Origin: JALENY01 sp036310185
Lineage (GTDB): Bacteria > Bacillota > Clostridia > Lachnospirales > Lachnospiraceae
Length of the DNA: 16,646 nt
NCBI GenBank assembly: GCA_036310185.1
Contig: JAXJSH010000119.1
Location: 1 to 16,646, forward strand
Reading direction: 5' to 3'
Part shown: positions 5,798 to 13,882 of the stretch, piece by piece
How positions within the stretch are numbered: position 1 is the first letter of the stretch
How the letters are laid out: the number at the start of each line of letters is the position of its first letter
The notes under the pieces: generated by a model
Told to the model about the DNA's origin: nothing
The model's input: only the letters and a program-made list of their open reading frames with translations
The model's database searches: none
Made by a program: the position numbers and the translations under genes

Positions 5798-7285
5798 ATG
5801 CCAGTATTTGATTTCAACAATACACCAGACAATCAGGATGATTTTATATGTACATATACGACCTTTCATTCAAATGAGAGATCGGCCAGCCCGGAAAAAC
5901 CAATTTTGGTCTTAGACAATCGTGAACGGAAATGGAGTCATCACTCCTGCGGTATTTTTACCAATCCAAGCAGGCAGACAACATTTGAATTTAAAGAAAA
6001 GGATGGGACATTCCGTGCAGACATTCTGCAGATAGATTCCCGTTTTGTCTATCTGATAAAATGGCTCGGAAAAAATCATATCAATGTACGCCTTTCCGGA
6101 AAAAACACGGAAGACGGTTATGCGGTCTGCAAGATTCGTGAAATTGCACTGGGAGGCAGCGGAAAACTCTCTGCGGAAGACGGTTTTCTCCAGTTTATGA
6201 TCGAACGCTTATTTGCAAGCAATGCGCCGGTGGACGAGCTGGATGAAGATGAGGATCTGGACGAGACCGGAGATGATATGAAACTTACCAGTTTACAGAG
6301 CATTTCGGATTTTATGACCTGTGCCGGAAAAACGCTGCCGGATAATATCAGAGTGTGGGCCAGAAGAAATCTTGCGGTTGCCCATTCTCATGAGGTTACG
6401 CCGGAAGAGCGCCGTCACGCCCAGCGTGCCCTTTCCATCATGATGAATATTCAGTGGAAGAATAATTATTTTGAATCCATTGATCCAAAGGAAGCACGCA
6501 GGATCCTGGACGAGGAACTGTATGGTATGGAACGGGTGAAACAGCGCATCATAGAAACCATCATCCAGATCAACAGAACCCATACACTTCCGGCTTACGG
6601 CATTTTGTTAGTCGGACCGGCAGGGACCGGTAAATCTCAGATTGCCTATGCAGTGGCCCGCATTCTGAAACTGCCGTGGACTACGCTGGATATGAGTTCC
6701 ATCAACGATCCGGAACAGCTCACCGGAAGCTCCCGTATCTATTCCAATGCAAAACCGGGTATTATTATGGAGGCTTTTTCCATGGCCGGTGAGTCAAATC
6801 TTGTTTTTATTATCAATGAGCTGGATAAAGCAGCTTCCGGAAAAGGAAACGGCAATCCGGCAGATGTACTTTTGACACTCCTTGATAATCTTGGATTTAC
6901 AGACAACTATATGGAATGTATGATTCCCACCAGCGGTGTCTATCCGATTGCGACGGCCAATGATAAGAATCTGATCAGTGCACCTTTGATGTCACGTTTT
7001 GCAGTGATTGAGATTCCGGGTTATACGGTGGAAGAGAAAAAGATTATCTTTTCAAAATTTGCTTTGCCGAAAGTTCTGAAACGTATGGGACTGAGGGAAG
7101 ATGAATGTATCGTGACAGATGAGGCCCTTGATACACTTGTCCAGCATTTTGCCAATACGGACGGTATCCGTGATCTGGAGCAGGCTGCTGAACATATCGT
7201 AGCGAATGCCCTGTATCAGATTGAAGTGGATCATGTTTCACAGGTCGTCTTTAATCCGGAGATGGTTCGGGATCTGCTCGCATAA
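5798..7285 (+). CDS. Protease-less Lon-type AAA+ ATPase with a unique N-terminal domain
   Basis: The 495-residue protein has a novel beta-rich N-terminal part (about 1-145), an acidic linker (146-160, DELDEDEDLDETGDD) and then a Lon-like helical bridge and AAA+ module. LDEELYGMERVKQRIIE matches the Lon bridge. Walker A is GPAGTGKS (273-280). Walker B is FIINELDK with Asn340-Glu341 where Lon has Asp-Glu. Sensor 1 is Asn388 (ATANDKN), the arginine finger is Arg400 (SRF) and sensor 2 is Arg458 (GIRDLEQ). It ends exactly where the Lon serine/lysine protease domain would begin, so it cannot be a protease. The start at 5798 follows AAGGAG by 7 nt; the frame is open 111 nt further up, but that part covers the hairpin. 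Its role is unknown; it may be a remodelling ATPase. It is a single-gene unit bounded by terminators. Confidence 0.85.
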   Translation: MPVFDFNNTPDNQDDFICTYTTFHSNERSASPEKPILVLDNRERKWSHHSCGIFTNPSRQTTFEFKEKDGTFRADILQIDSRFVYLIKWLGKNHINVRLSGKNTEDGYAVCKIREIALGGSGKLSAEDGFLQFMIERLFASNAPVDELDEDEDLDETGDDMKLTSLQSISDFMTCAGKTLPDNIRVWARRNLAVAHSHEVTPEERRHAQRALSIMMNIQWKNNYFESIDPKEARRILDEELYGMERVKQRIIETIIQINRTHTLPAYGILLVGPAGTGKSQIAYAVARILKLPWTTLDMSSINDPEQLTGSSRIYSNAKPGIIMEAFSMAGESNLVFIINELDKAASGKGNGNPADVLLTLLDNLGFTDNYMECMIPTSGVYPIATANDKNLISAPLMSRFAVIEIPGYTVEEKKIIFSKFALPKVLKRMGLREDECIVTDEALDTLVQHFANTDGIRDLEQAAEHIVANALYQIEVDHVSQVVFNPEMVRDLLA

Positions 7286-7355
7286 ACGATTTATATCAGA
7301 AGCAGCAGAGGACAGTCACAAAGCAGTTTTGCGTCGAAATGCATGAATGGGAATG

Positions 7356-7391
7356 AAAAAAGGCACTTTTCAAATTAAAGGTGCCTTTTTT
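7356..7391. terminator. Strong terminator between the AAA+ and plsC genes
   Basis: A6GGCAC (7356-7366) pairs with GTGCCT6 (7381-7391, outer part) and the stem continues through TTT/AAA around a 6-nt loop at 7371-7376. The A-run and T-run make it potentially bidirectional, though both flanking genes are on the + strand. Confidence 0.88.
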
Positions 7392-7403
7392 GTGTTCTTA
7401 CTG

Positions 7404-7409
7404 TATAAT
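7404..7409 (+). promoter_or_regulatory. -10 box of the plsC-helicase operon
   Basis: A perfect TATAAT lies 35 nt before the plsC start. No good -35 is visible; the matching position falls in the right arm of the upstream terminator (TGCCTT at 16-bp spacing). Confidence 0.45.
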
Positions 7410-7443
7410 AAAGAATATAAACCTAAGAGAAAGTGGTATAGAT

Positions 7444-8172
7444 ATGTTAAAGCTTTATTATGTAATATTTAGAAATCTGCTGAGATTGCCGACTATTATA
7501 TCAACCATGCGAAAAATGGCAGATCACCCGGAACAATATTCGGAAGAAGAACGTTATGCATACGCCCAGTATGTGGTGAGTCTGATGCAGCGGACCGGTG
7601 CCATTCGGACAGAAGTATATGGAGAAGAAAACCTTCCGGAAGAAGGCGGCTACATGATGTATCCAAACCATCAGGGAAAATATGATGTGTATGGAATTAT
7701 CGGTGTACATAAGAAACCGTGTACCTTTGTTATGGATAAGGCAAAATCATATATCATTTTTGTCAGGGAAGCGCTTGAGATGCTGGGAGGAAAACGTCTG
7801 GATAAAGAAGACATGCGCCAGGCACTGACCATTATTAATGAAGTAGCAGAAGAAGTGAAAAAGGGTGCCCGCTTTATTCTGTTTCCGGAAGGGGAATACA
7901 TATTCAATAACAAGAACAAAATGCTGGATTTCAAACCGGGCTGTTTTAAAATCGCGTTAAAATCAAAGGTGCCTGTAGTGCCGGTTGCGTTAATTGATTC
8001 GTACAAAGTATTCAACAGTTATCATGTGGGGCCTGTCACAACACAGGTGCATTATTTGAAACCGATCTTTTACGAAGAATATAAAGGAATGAAAACCCAT
8101 CAGCTTGCGGAACTGGTGCGTGAGCGGATACAGGAAAAAATAAATGAAGTAACGGCTGTAAGCATAAATTAG
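7444..8172 (+). CDS. plsC: PlsC-type lysophospholipid (1-acylglycerol-3-phosphate) acyltransferase
   Basis: The 242-residue protein is probably membrane-associated and acylates lysophosphatidic acid to phosphatidic acid in phospholipid synthesis. It has the catalytic HX4D motif as NHQGKYD (His76, Asp81), motif III as FPEGEYIF (about 147-154) and motif IV within VPVVPVALIDSY. The usual motif III is FPEGTRS, and here Glu-Tyr-Ile replaces Thr-Arg-Ser, so substrate choice may differ from housekeeping PlsC. The start at 7444 (MLKLYYVIFRNLLRL) is chosen because the longer in-frame ATG at 7381 lies inside the terminator stem; the Shine-Dalgarno sequence here is weak (purine-rich AGAGAAAG). The stop overlaps the short ribosome binding site of the helicase gene 4 nt downstream, which suggests translational coupling. 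Confidence 0.88.
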   Translation: MLKLYYVIFRNLLRLPTIISTMRKMADHPEQYSEEERYAYAQYVVSLMQRTGAIRTEVYGEENLPEEGGYMMYPNHQGKYDVYGIIGVHKKPCTFVMDKAKSYIIFVREALEMLGGKRLDKEDMRQALTIINEVAEEVKKGARFILFPEGEYIFNNKNKMLDFKPGCFKIALKSKVPVVPVALIDSYKVFNSYHVGPVTTQVHYLKPIFYEEYKGMKTHQLAELVRERIQEKINEVTAVSIN

Positions 8173-8176
8173 GAAA

Positions 8177-10372
8177 ATGACATTTACTGAATTTTTAAAT
8201 ACATACAACATTAGATTAAATCAGCAGCAGCTGGATGCGGTGCAGTCGGTGGAAGGGCCCGTTCTTCTTCTGGCTGTGCCGGGAAGCGGCAAGACAACCG
8301 TGTTGGTGACACGATTGGGTTATATGATTTACTGCAGGGGCATTGCGCCGGAAAAAATCCTGACATTAACCTACACCGTAGCTGCCACCCATGACATGGC
8401 GAAACGTTTTGAACAATATTTTGGCCCGGAGCTTGGGCATCGTCTGGAATTCCGGACGATCAACGGCATCTGTGCCAGAGTGATCAATTATTATGGCCGT
8501 ATGGTAGGAAAAAATGCATTTCATCTGGTAACGGACGAAAAAGCCACCGCAGGAATGCTGTCCCTTATTTTTCAGGAAACAGAAGGCACTTATCCCACAG
8601 AGAGTGATATGAAAAGTGTCCGCACATGGATTACTTATATAAAAAACAGGATGCTGCAGCCGGATCAGATTCAGGAGCTGGAAGATGAGGCAGGAGTTCA
8701 GATTGGACAAATTTACAAAAAATACTGTGCACAAATGCGCCGGCAGGGTCTTATGGATTATGACGATCAGATGATCTATGCGCTGAATATCCTCCGTCAC
8801 AGCCCGGAGACGCTGCAGTATTTTCAAAACCGGTATCCCTATATTTGTGTTGATGAAGCGCAGGATACTTCAAAGATTCAGCATGCGATCATCGCACTTC
8901 TCTCCCATGGAAGCGGGAATCTTTTTATGGTGGGAGATGAGGATCAGAGTATCTATGGTTTCCGGGCGGCGTATCCGGAAGCGTTGCTGTCTTTTGAAAA
9001 AAATCATCCCGGTGCAAAAGTTCTTTTCATGGAAGAAAATTTCCGCTCCAATGCAAAGATTGTGGCTGCTGCAGATCGGTTTATTCAGAAAAATACGCTG
9101 CGCCGCGAGAAGCATATGAAGGCAGTACGGGAAGCCGGTGCAGATATTCGGGAGATTCAATTAAAATCAAGAAGATCCCAGTATTCATATCTGGAAAAGG
9201 TTGCCATGAATTGTCAGACCCAGACAGCCGTTCTTTACCGGGATAATGAGAGTGTGCTGCCGCTGGTGGACCGGCTTGAGCGAAGGGGGATTCCATATCG
9301 TATGCGAAATGGGGATCTGACCTTTTTTACCCATCGAACGGTTCTGGATATTCAAAATATCATCTGTTTTGCCATGAATCAGAGAGACACGGACCTGTTT
9401 ATGCAGATTTACTATAAAATAAATCTGTATATCAGCAGGCAGAACGCCATAAGATTCTGCAAAATCAGCCGGGAAAAGGGAATCTCGGTTCTGGAGGCGG
9501 CTGTCTGTTATGGGGGACTTCCCGATTATACGGTGAAAAGTATCAATGGGATTCGGACTCATCTGGAAAAATTGCTGGGTGAGACGGCAGATAAAGCCAT
9601 CGACCGGATCACCGGAATGATGGGATATGGGGATTATCTGGAACGGATGAAGATTGGGGATGGAAAAATCTTTGTTATGAGGGAGATCGGTGCCATGGAA
9701 GATTCTGCGCAGCACTTTCTGGAACGAATGGAACAGCTGCAGCAGATTATCCGGGAAAAACAGAATGAGCCCGGATGTCCCTTTATCCTTTCCACGATCC
9801 ACGCCAGCAAAGGTCTGGAATATGACAGCGTTTATCTGCTGGATGTGGCGGATGGAATTTTTCCTGAAAATGTCCCTGCTGTTTCAAAAGAATATGAAAC
9901 AGATGAGCCCGGAAGCTATTATGGGAAAAATAATCGGAAAACCCGGGAAAACAGCGCCGGGAAAACAGCCCGTAAAGAAATCGAAGCATACGAGGAAGAA
10001 CGGCGGCTTTTTTATGTAGGGGTAACCAGGGCAAAAAATAACCTGAATGTTTTTAAAATACCCAGTTTTTCCACCTTTTGCAGAGAGTTAACAGAAATGA
10101 TTCGGGAAAATACAACAAATACCGGGCAGAAAAGCAGGCAGAAGCAGCTGTCCGGCAGCAGTTATATGAAGCCGAAAAAGGTATTTTCACAGGCAGAATA
10201 TGATGCTTTCTGTGATTCTCTGGGAGAGGGAATCGGTGTTGTTCATCAGAAATTCGGACAGGGAATCGTATCTGCAATGTCCGATGAGTATGTGACGGTT
10301 CATTTTGATGAGATAAGCAGGAAGATGTCACTGCACATTTTATTTGAAAATGATCTGCTCAAAGTCCGGTAA
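8177..10372 (+). CDS. UvrD/PcrA-type superfamily 1 DNA helicase
   Basis: This 731-residue SF1A 3'-5' helicase probably acts in DNA repair or in clearing protein roadblocks. Motifs in order are I (AVPGSGKTT, Lys39), Ia (LTYTVAATHDM), II (VDEAQDTS, Asp226-Glu227), III (GDEDQSIYGFRAA), IV (ENFRSN), V (STIHASKGLEYDSVY, from residue 539) and VI (EERRLFYVGVTRAK, Arg618). The C-terminus (about 680-731, GEGIGVVHQKFGQGIV) resembles the PcrA Tudor-like RNA-polymerase-contact domain. Between motifs V and VI is a low-complexity, Lys/Arg/Gly-rich insertion (about 570-604). Motif Ia has TYT for the usual TFT. It is likely a paralogue beside a housekeeping pcrA elsewhere, though this cannot be shown from the window. 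Translation is probably coupled to plsC (AGGA at 8171-8174, only 2 nt before the ATG). Confidence 0.92.
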   Translation: MTFTEFLNTYNIRLNQQQLDAVQSVEGPVLLLAVPGSGKTTVLVTRLGYMIYCRGIAPEKILTLTYTVAATHDMAKRFEQYFGPELGHRLEFRTINGICARVINYYGRMVGKNAFHLVTDEKATAGMLSLIFQETEGTYPTESDMKSVRTWITYIKNRMLQPDQIQELEDEAGVQIGQIYKKYCAQMRRQGLMDYDDQMIYALNILRHSPETLQYFQNRYPYICVDEAQDTSKIQHAIIALLSHGSGNLFMVGDEDQSIYGFRAAYPEALLSFEKNHPGAKVLFMEENFRSNAKIVAAADRFIQKNTLRREKHMKAVREAGADIREIQLKSRRSQYSYLEKVAMNCQTQTAVLYRDNESVLPLVDRLERRGIPYRMRNGDLTFFTHRTVLDIQNIICFAMNQRDTDLFMQIYYKINLYISRQNAIRFCKISREKGISVLEAAVCYGGLPDYTVKSINGIRTHLEKLLGETADKAIDRITGMMGYGDYLERMKIGDGKIFVMREIGAMEDSAQHFLERMEQLQQIIREKQNEPGCPFILSTIHASKGLEYDSVYLLDVADGIFPENVPAVSKEYETDEPGSYYGKNNRKTRENSAGKTARKEIEAYEEERRLFYVGVTRAKNNLNVFKIPSFSTFCRELTEMIRENTTNTGQKSRQKQLSGSSYMKPKKVFSQAEYDAFCDSLGEGIGVVHQKFGQGIVSAMSDEYVTVHFDEISRKMSLHILFENDLLKVR

Positions 10373-10420
10373 AAAAATGGGGGAAAATTGCAGAAAGTGT
10401 AAAAAAAGTATATTTTTTGC

Positions 10421-10449
10421 TTGCGTTATGTCTGCTTTTCGTTCATGAT
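10421..10449 (+). promoter_or_regulatory. Candidate carB promoter
   Basis: TTGCGT (10421-10426) and CATGAT (10444-10449) are 17 bp apart; TATATT at 10449-10454 is an alternative -10. The gap from the helicase stop (119 nt) shows no clear terminator hairpin and no PyrR-type binding loop that I can recognise, so some readthrough from upstream is possible. Confidence 0.4.
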
Positions 10450-10491
10450 ATATTATGAGAAAGAGAAGATTCCAAAGGAGGATATACAAAT

Positions 10492-13400
10492 ATGTCACAG
10501 AGAACAGATATCCATAAAGTTCTGATTATTGGTTCTGGTCCGATTATCATCGGTCAGGCATGCGAGTTTGACTATTCCGGTACCCAGGCATGTAAAGCTC
10601 TGAAAAAGCTGGGATACGAAATCGTGCTGGTGAATTCCAATCCTGCGACCATTATGACAGACCCGGAAACCGCGGATGTTACTTATATTGAGCCGCTGAA
10701 TGTGGAACGTCTGGAGCAGATCATTGCCAAGGAGCGTCCGGATGCGCTGCTCCCGAACCTGGGCGGACAGTCCGGTCTGAATTTATGTGCAGAATTAAAT
10801 AAAGCGGGTATTCTGGATAAATATAATGTACAGGTTATCGGAGTACAGGTTGATGCCATTGAGCGTGGCGAGGACCGTATCGAATTTAAAAAAGCCATGA
10901 ACGCGCTGGGAATCGAGATGGCGCGCAGTGAAGTTGCATACTCCGTAGAGCAGGCACTTGAGATTGCGGAAGAGCTTGGTTATCCGGTTGTTCTGCGTCC
11001 GGCTTACACCATGGGCGGTGCAGGCGGCGGTCTGGTTTACAATAAGGAAGAACTGCGTACCGTATGTGCACGCGGCCTTCAGGCCAGCCTGGTGGGTCAG
11101 GTTCTGGTTGAAGAATCCATTCTTGGATGGGAGGAGCTGGAAGTTGAGGTTGTACGTGATAAGGATAACAATATGATCACCGTATGCTTCATTGAAAATA
11201 TCGATCCCCTTGGTGTACACACCGGTGATTCCTTCTGTTCTGCACCGATGCTGACCATTTCCGAAGATTGCCAGAGACGTCTGAAAGAGCAGGCATTCAA
11301 GATCGTTGAGTCCGTACAGGTTATCGGCGGAACAAACGTACAGTTTGCTCATGATCCGGTTTCTGACCGTATCATCGTTATTGAGATTAACCCGCGTACA
11401 TCCCGTTCATCCGCACTGGCTTCCAAAGCTACCGGTTTCCCGATCGCTCTGGTTTCCGCTATGCTAGCCACCGGACTGACCCTGAAAGACATTCCGTGCG
11501 GCAAATACGGCACACTGGACAAATATGAACCGGACGGAGATTATGTTGTAATCAAGTTTGCACGCTGGGCATTTGAAAAATTCAAAGGCGTGGAAGATAA
11601 ACTGGGCACTCAGATGCGCGCAGTAGGCGAAGTTATGAGTATCGGCAAGACCTACAAAGAGGCATTCCAGAAAGCAATCCGCAGCCTGGAGACCGGCCGT
11701 TACGGTCTTGGCCATGCAAAGAATTTTGATTCCCTGAGCAAAGAAGAACTGCTTCAGATGCTGATCACACCTTCCAGTGAACGTCATTTTGTTATGTACG
11801 AGGCACTGCGCAAAGGTGCAACGGTAGAAGAAATTTATGAGCTCACAAAAGTAAAAACATGGTTCATTGAGCAGATGAAAGAGCTGGTTGAGGAAGAGGA
11901 AGCTCTTATGGCAGATAAGGGAAGTCTTCCGGCCGATGAGAAGCTCATTGCCGCTAAGAAGGACGGTTTCTCTGATAAATATCTGAGCCAGATTCTGGAG
12001 ATTCCGGAAGAAGATATCCGCAACCGCCGTATCGAACTCGGTGTGGAAGAAGCATGGGAAGGCGTTCACGTAAGCGGAACCGAAAACAGTGCTTACTATT
12101 ACTCCACATACAATGCAGAAGACAAAAATCCGGTTAATACAGACAAGCCGAAGGTAATGATCCTGGGCGGAGGCCCGAACCGAATCGGTCAGGGTATTGA
12201 GTTTGACTACTGCTGTGTACATGCATCCATGGCACTTAAGAAACTGGGCTTTGAAACCATTATCGTAAACTGTAACCCGGAAACTGTTTCCACTGACTAT
12301 GATACTTCAGATAAACTGTATTTCGAGCCGCTGACTCTGGAAGATGTATTAAGTATCTATAAGAAAGAAAAACCGGTTGGCGTTATCGCTCAGTTTGGCG
12401 GACAGACTCCGCTGAACCTGGCTGCTGATCTGGAAAAGAACGGTGTGAAGATCCTTGGAACTGCTCCGTCTGTTATTGACCTGGCAGAGGACCGTGATCT
12501 GTTCCGTGAAATGATGGAAAAACTGGAAATTCCGATGCCGGAATCCGGTATGGCAACAACCGTTGAGGAAGCAGTTGAGATCGCAAACAAGATTGGCTAT
12601 CCGGTTATGGTACGTCCTTCTTACGTACTTGGCGGACGCGGTATGGAAGTTGTCTATGATGATGAGAGCATGACCGGCTATATGAAAGCGGCTGTTGGTG
12701 TTACTCCGGATCGTCCGATTCTGATTGACCGTTTCCTGAATCACGCCATGGAGTGTGAAGCAGATGCGATCAGCGATGGAACACATGCATTTGTTCCGGC
12801 AGTTATGGAGCATATTGAGCTGGCTGGTGTTCATTCCGGTGACTCCGCTTGTATCATTCCGTCTGCTCACATCAGTGAAGAAAATCTGAAGACAATTAAA
12901 GAATATACAAGAAAAATAGCAGAAGAGATGCATGTAAAAGGTCTTATGAACATGCAGTATGCAATCGAAAACGGTAAAGTATACGTACTGGAAGCGAACC
13001 CGAGAGCATCCCGTACAGTACCGCTGGTATCCAAAGTCTGCAACATCCGCATGGTACCGCTGGCTACCGAGATCATCACTTCCGAACTGACGGGCCATCC
13101 GTCACCGGTTCCGGGCCTGAAAGAGCAGGAAATCCCGAACTATGGTGTAAAAGAGGCGGTATTCCCGTTCAATATGTTCCCGGAAGTAGACCCGCTGCTG
13201 GGACCGGAGATGCGTTCCACCGGTGAAGTTCTTGGTATGTCCCGGTCTTATGGTGAAGCATTCTATAAGGCACAGGAAGCAACTCAGTCCAAACTTCCGC
13301 TGGAAGGAACGGTTCTGATCTCTGTAAACAGAAAAGATAAAGAAGAAATCGTTGAGATTGCAAAAATCTTTGACGAAGTTGGATTCAAGATTGTTGCTAC

Positions 13401-13716
13401 CGGAAATACCTGTGATCTGCTTTGTGAAGCGGGCATTGAGGCTGAAAAAGTGAAAAAACGCCATGAGGGCCGTCCGAATGTATACGATCTGATTACCAAT
13501 GGAAAGATTCAGCTGATCGTGAACTCTCCGGTTGGAAAAGACAGTGTGAACGATGACAGCTACCTGCGTAAGGCTGCCATCAAGGCAAAAGTTCCGTATA
13601 TGACAACCATGGCGGCTGCGAAAGCAACTGCAAAAGGAATTCGTTACGTGAAGAATCACGGAGACAGTGAAGTGAAGTCTCTTCAGGAGATGCACGGCGA
13701 AATCTGTGACAAATAA
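10492..13716 (+). CDS. carB: Carbamoyl-phosphate synthase, large subunit
   Basis: CarB makes carbamoyl phosphate from bicarbonate, ammonia and two ATP for pyrimidine and arginine synthesis; ammonia normally comes from glutamine through CarA. At 1074 residues it has full length (E. coli 1073). The first ATP-grasp half (about 1-400) has VLIIGSGPIIIGQACEFDYS and INPRTSRSSALASKATGFP. A linker domain follows, then the second half from about 552 (GGGPNRIGQGIEFDY, RPSYVLGGRGMEVVY, EANPRASRTVPLVSK). From about 937 there is an MGS-like allosteric domain (VATGNT, HEGRPNVYDLITNG, LIVNSPVG). The start has AAAGGAGG at 10474-10481, 10 nt upstream. Codon choice is strongly biased to CTG, CCG, CGT and GTT, suggesting high expression. 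carA is not adjacent on either side. The gene ends with its own terminator. Confidence 0.97.
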   Translation: MSQRTDIHKVLIIGSGPIIIGQACEFDYSGTQACKALKKLGYEIVLVNSNPATIMTDPETADVTYIEPLNVERLEQIIAKERPDALLPNLGGQSGLNLCAELNKAGILDKYNVQVIGVQVDAIERGEDRIEFKKAMNALGIEMARSEVAYSVEQALEIAEELGYPVVLRPAYTMGGAGGGLVYNKEELRTVCARGLQASLVGQVLVEESILGWEELEVEVVRDKDNNMITVCFIENIDPLGVHTGDSFCSAPMLTISEDCQRRLKEQAFKIVESVQVIGGTNVQFAHDPVSDRIIVIEINPRTSRSSALASKATGFPIALVSAMLATGLTLKDIPCGKYGTLDKYEPDGDYVVIKFARWAFEKFKGVEDKLGTQMRAVGEVMSIGKTYKEAFQKAIRSLETGRYGLGHAKNFDSLSKEELLQMLITPSSERHFVMYEALRKGATVEEIYELTKVKTWFIEQMKELVEEEEALMADKGSLPADEKLIAAKKDGFSDKYLSQILEIPEEDIRNRRIELGVEEAWEGVHVSGTENSAYYYSTYNAEDKNPVNTDKPKVMILGGGPNRIGQGIEFDYCCVHASMALKKLGFETIIVNCNPETVSTDYDTSDKLYFEPLTLEDVLSIYKKEKPVGVIAQFGGQTPLNLAADLEKNGVKILGTAPSVIDLAEDRDLFREMMEKLEIPMPESGMATTVEEAVEIANKIGYPVMVRPSYVLGGRGMEVVYDDESMTGYMKAAVGVTPDRPILIDRFLNHAMECEADAISDGTHAFVPAVMEHIELAGVHSGDSACIIPSAHISEENLKTIKEYTRKIAEEMHVKGLMNMQYAIENGKVYVLEANPRASRTVPLVSKVCNIRMVPLATEIITSELTGHPSPVPGLKEQEIPNYGVKEAVFPFNMFPEVDPLLGPEMRSTGEVLGMSRSYGEAFYKAQEATQSKLPLEGTVLISVNRKDKEEIVEIAKIFDEVGFKIVATGNTCDLLCEAGIEAEKVKKRHEGRPNVYDLITNGKIQLIVNSPVGKDSVNDDSYLRKAAIKAKVPYMTTMAAAKATAKGIRYVKNHGDSEVKSLQEMHGEICDK

Positions 13717-13744
13717 AAAATAGAATCAAAAAGAACGAAAGAGA

Positions 13745-13789
13745 AAAGGGCATTTTCCAGAGAAATCTGGAAGGTGTCCTTTCCTTTTT
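13745..13789 (+). terminator. Intrinsic terminator after carB
   Basis: A 17-bp stem (13745-13761 with 13766-13782, including a few G-U pairs) closes on a GAAA tetraloop at 13762-13765 and is followed by CC and five Ts. It is similar in style to the pgi terminator. Confidence 0.88.
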
Positions 13790-13822
13790 CCAGGCAAAGA
13801 AGGGCAGATTTCCATGAAAACC

Positions 13823-13850
13823 TTGACATTTTTCTGATTGGATTTAAGAT
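13823..13850 (+). promoter_or_regulatory. Sigma-A promoter of the alcohol/aldehyde dehydrogenase operon
   Basis: A consensus TTGACA (13823-13828) and TAAGAT (13845-13850) are separated by 16 bp, just after the carB terminator. Transcription would start near 13857, about 25 nt before the first gene. Confidence 0.68.
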
Positions 13851-13882
13851 AGAGAGAAAAATAGTTTGAAAGGCAAAGTATT

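Noticed and set aside
7381..7443. Longer N-terminus for the PlsC-type protein
   Set aside because: The upstream ATG would need translation from within the terminator stem and over the TATAAT box.
11464..13695. Long minus-strand open frames (252, 249 and 197 residues) opposite carB
   Set aside because: They lie entirely inside a clear full-length carB, have no ribosome binding sites or recognisable domains, and are explained by the biased codon use of carB.
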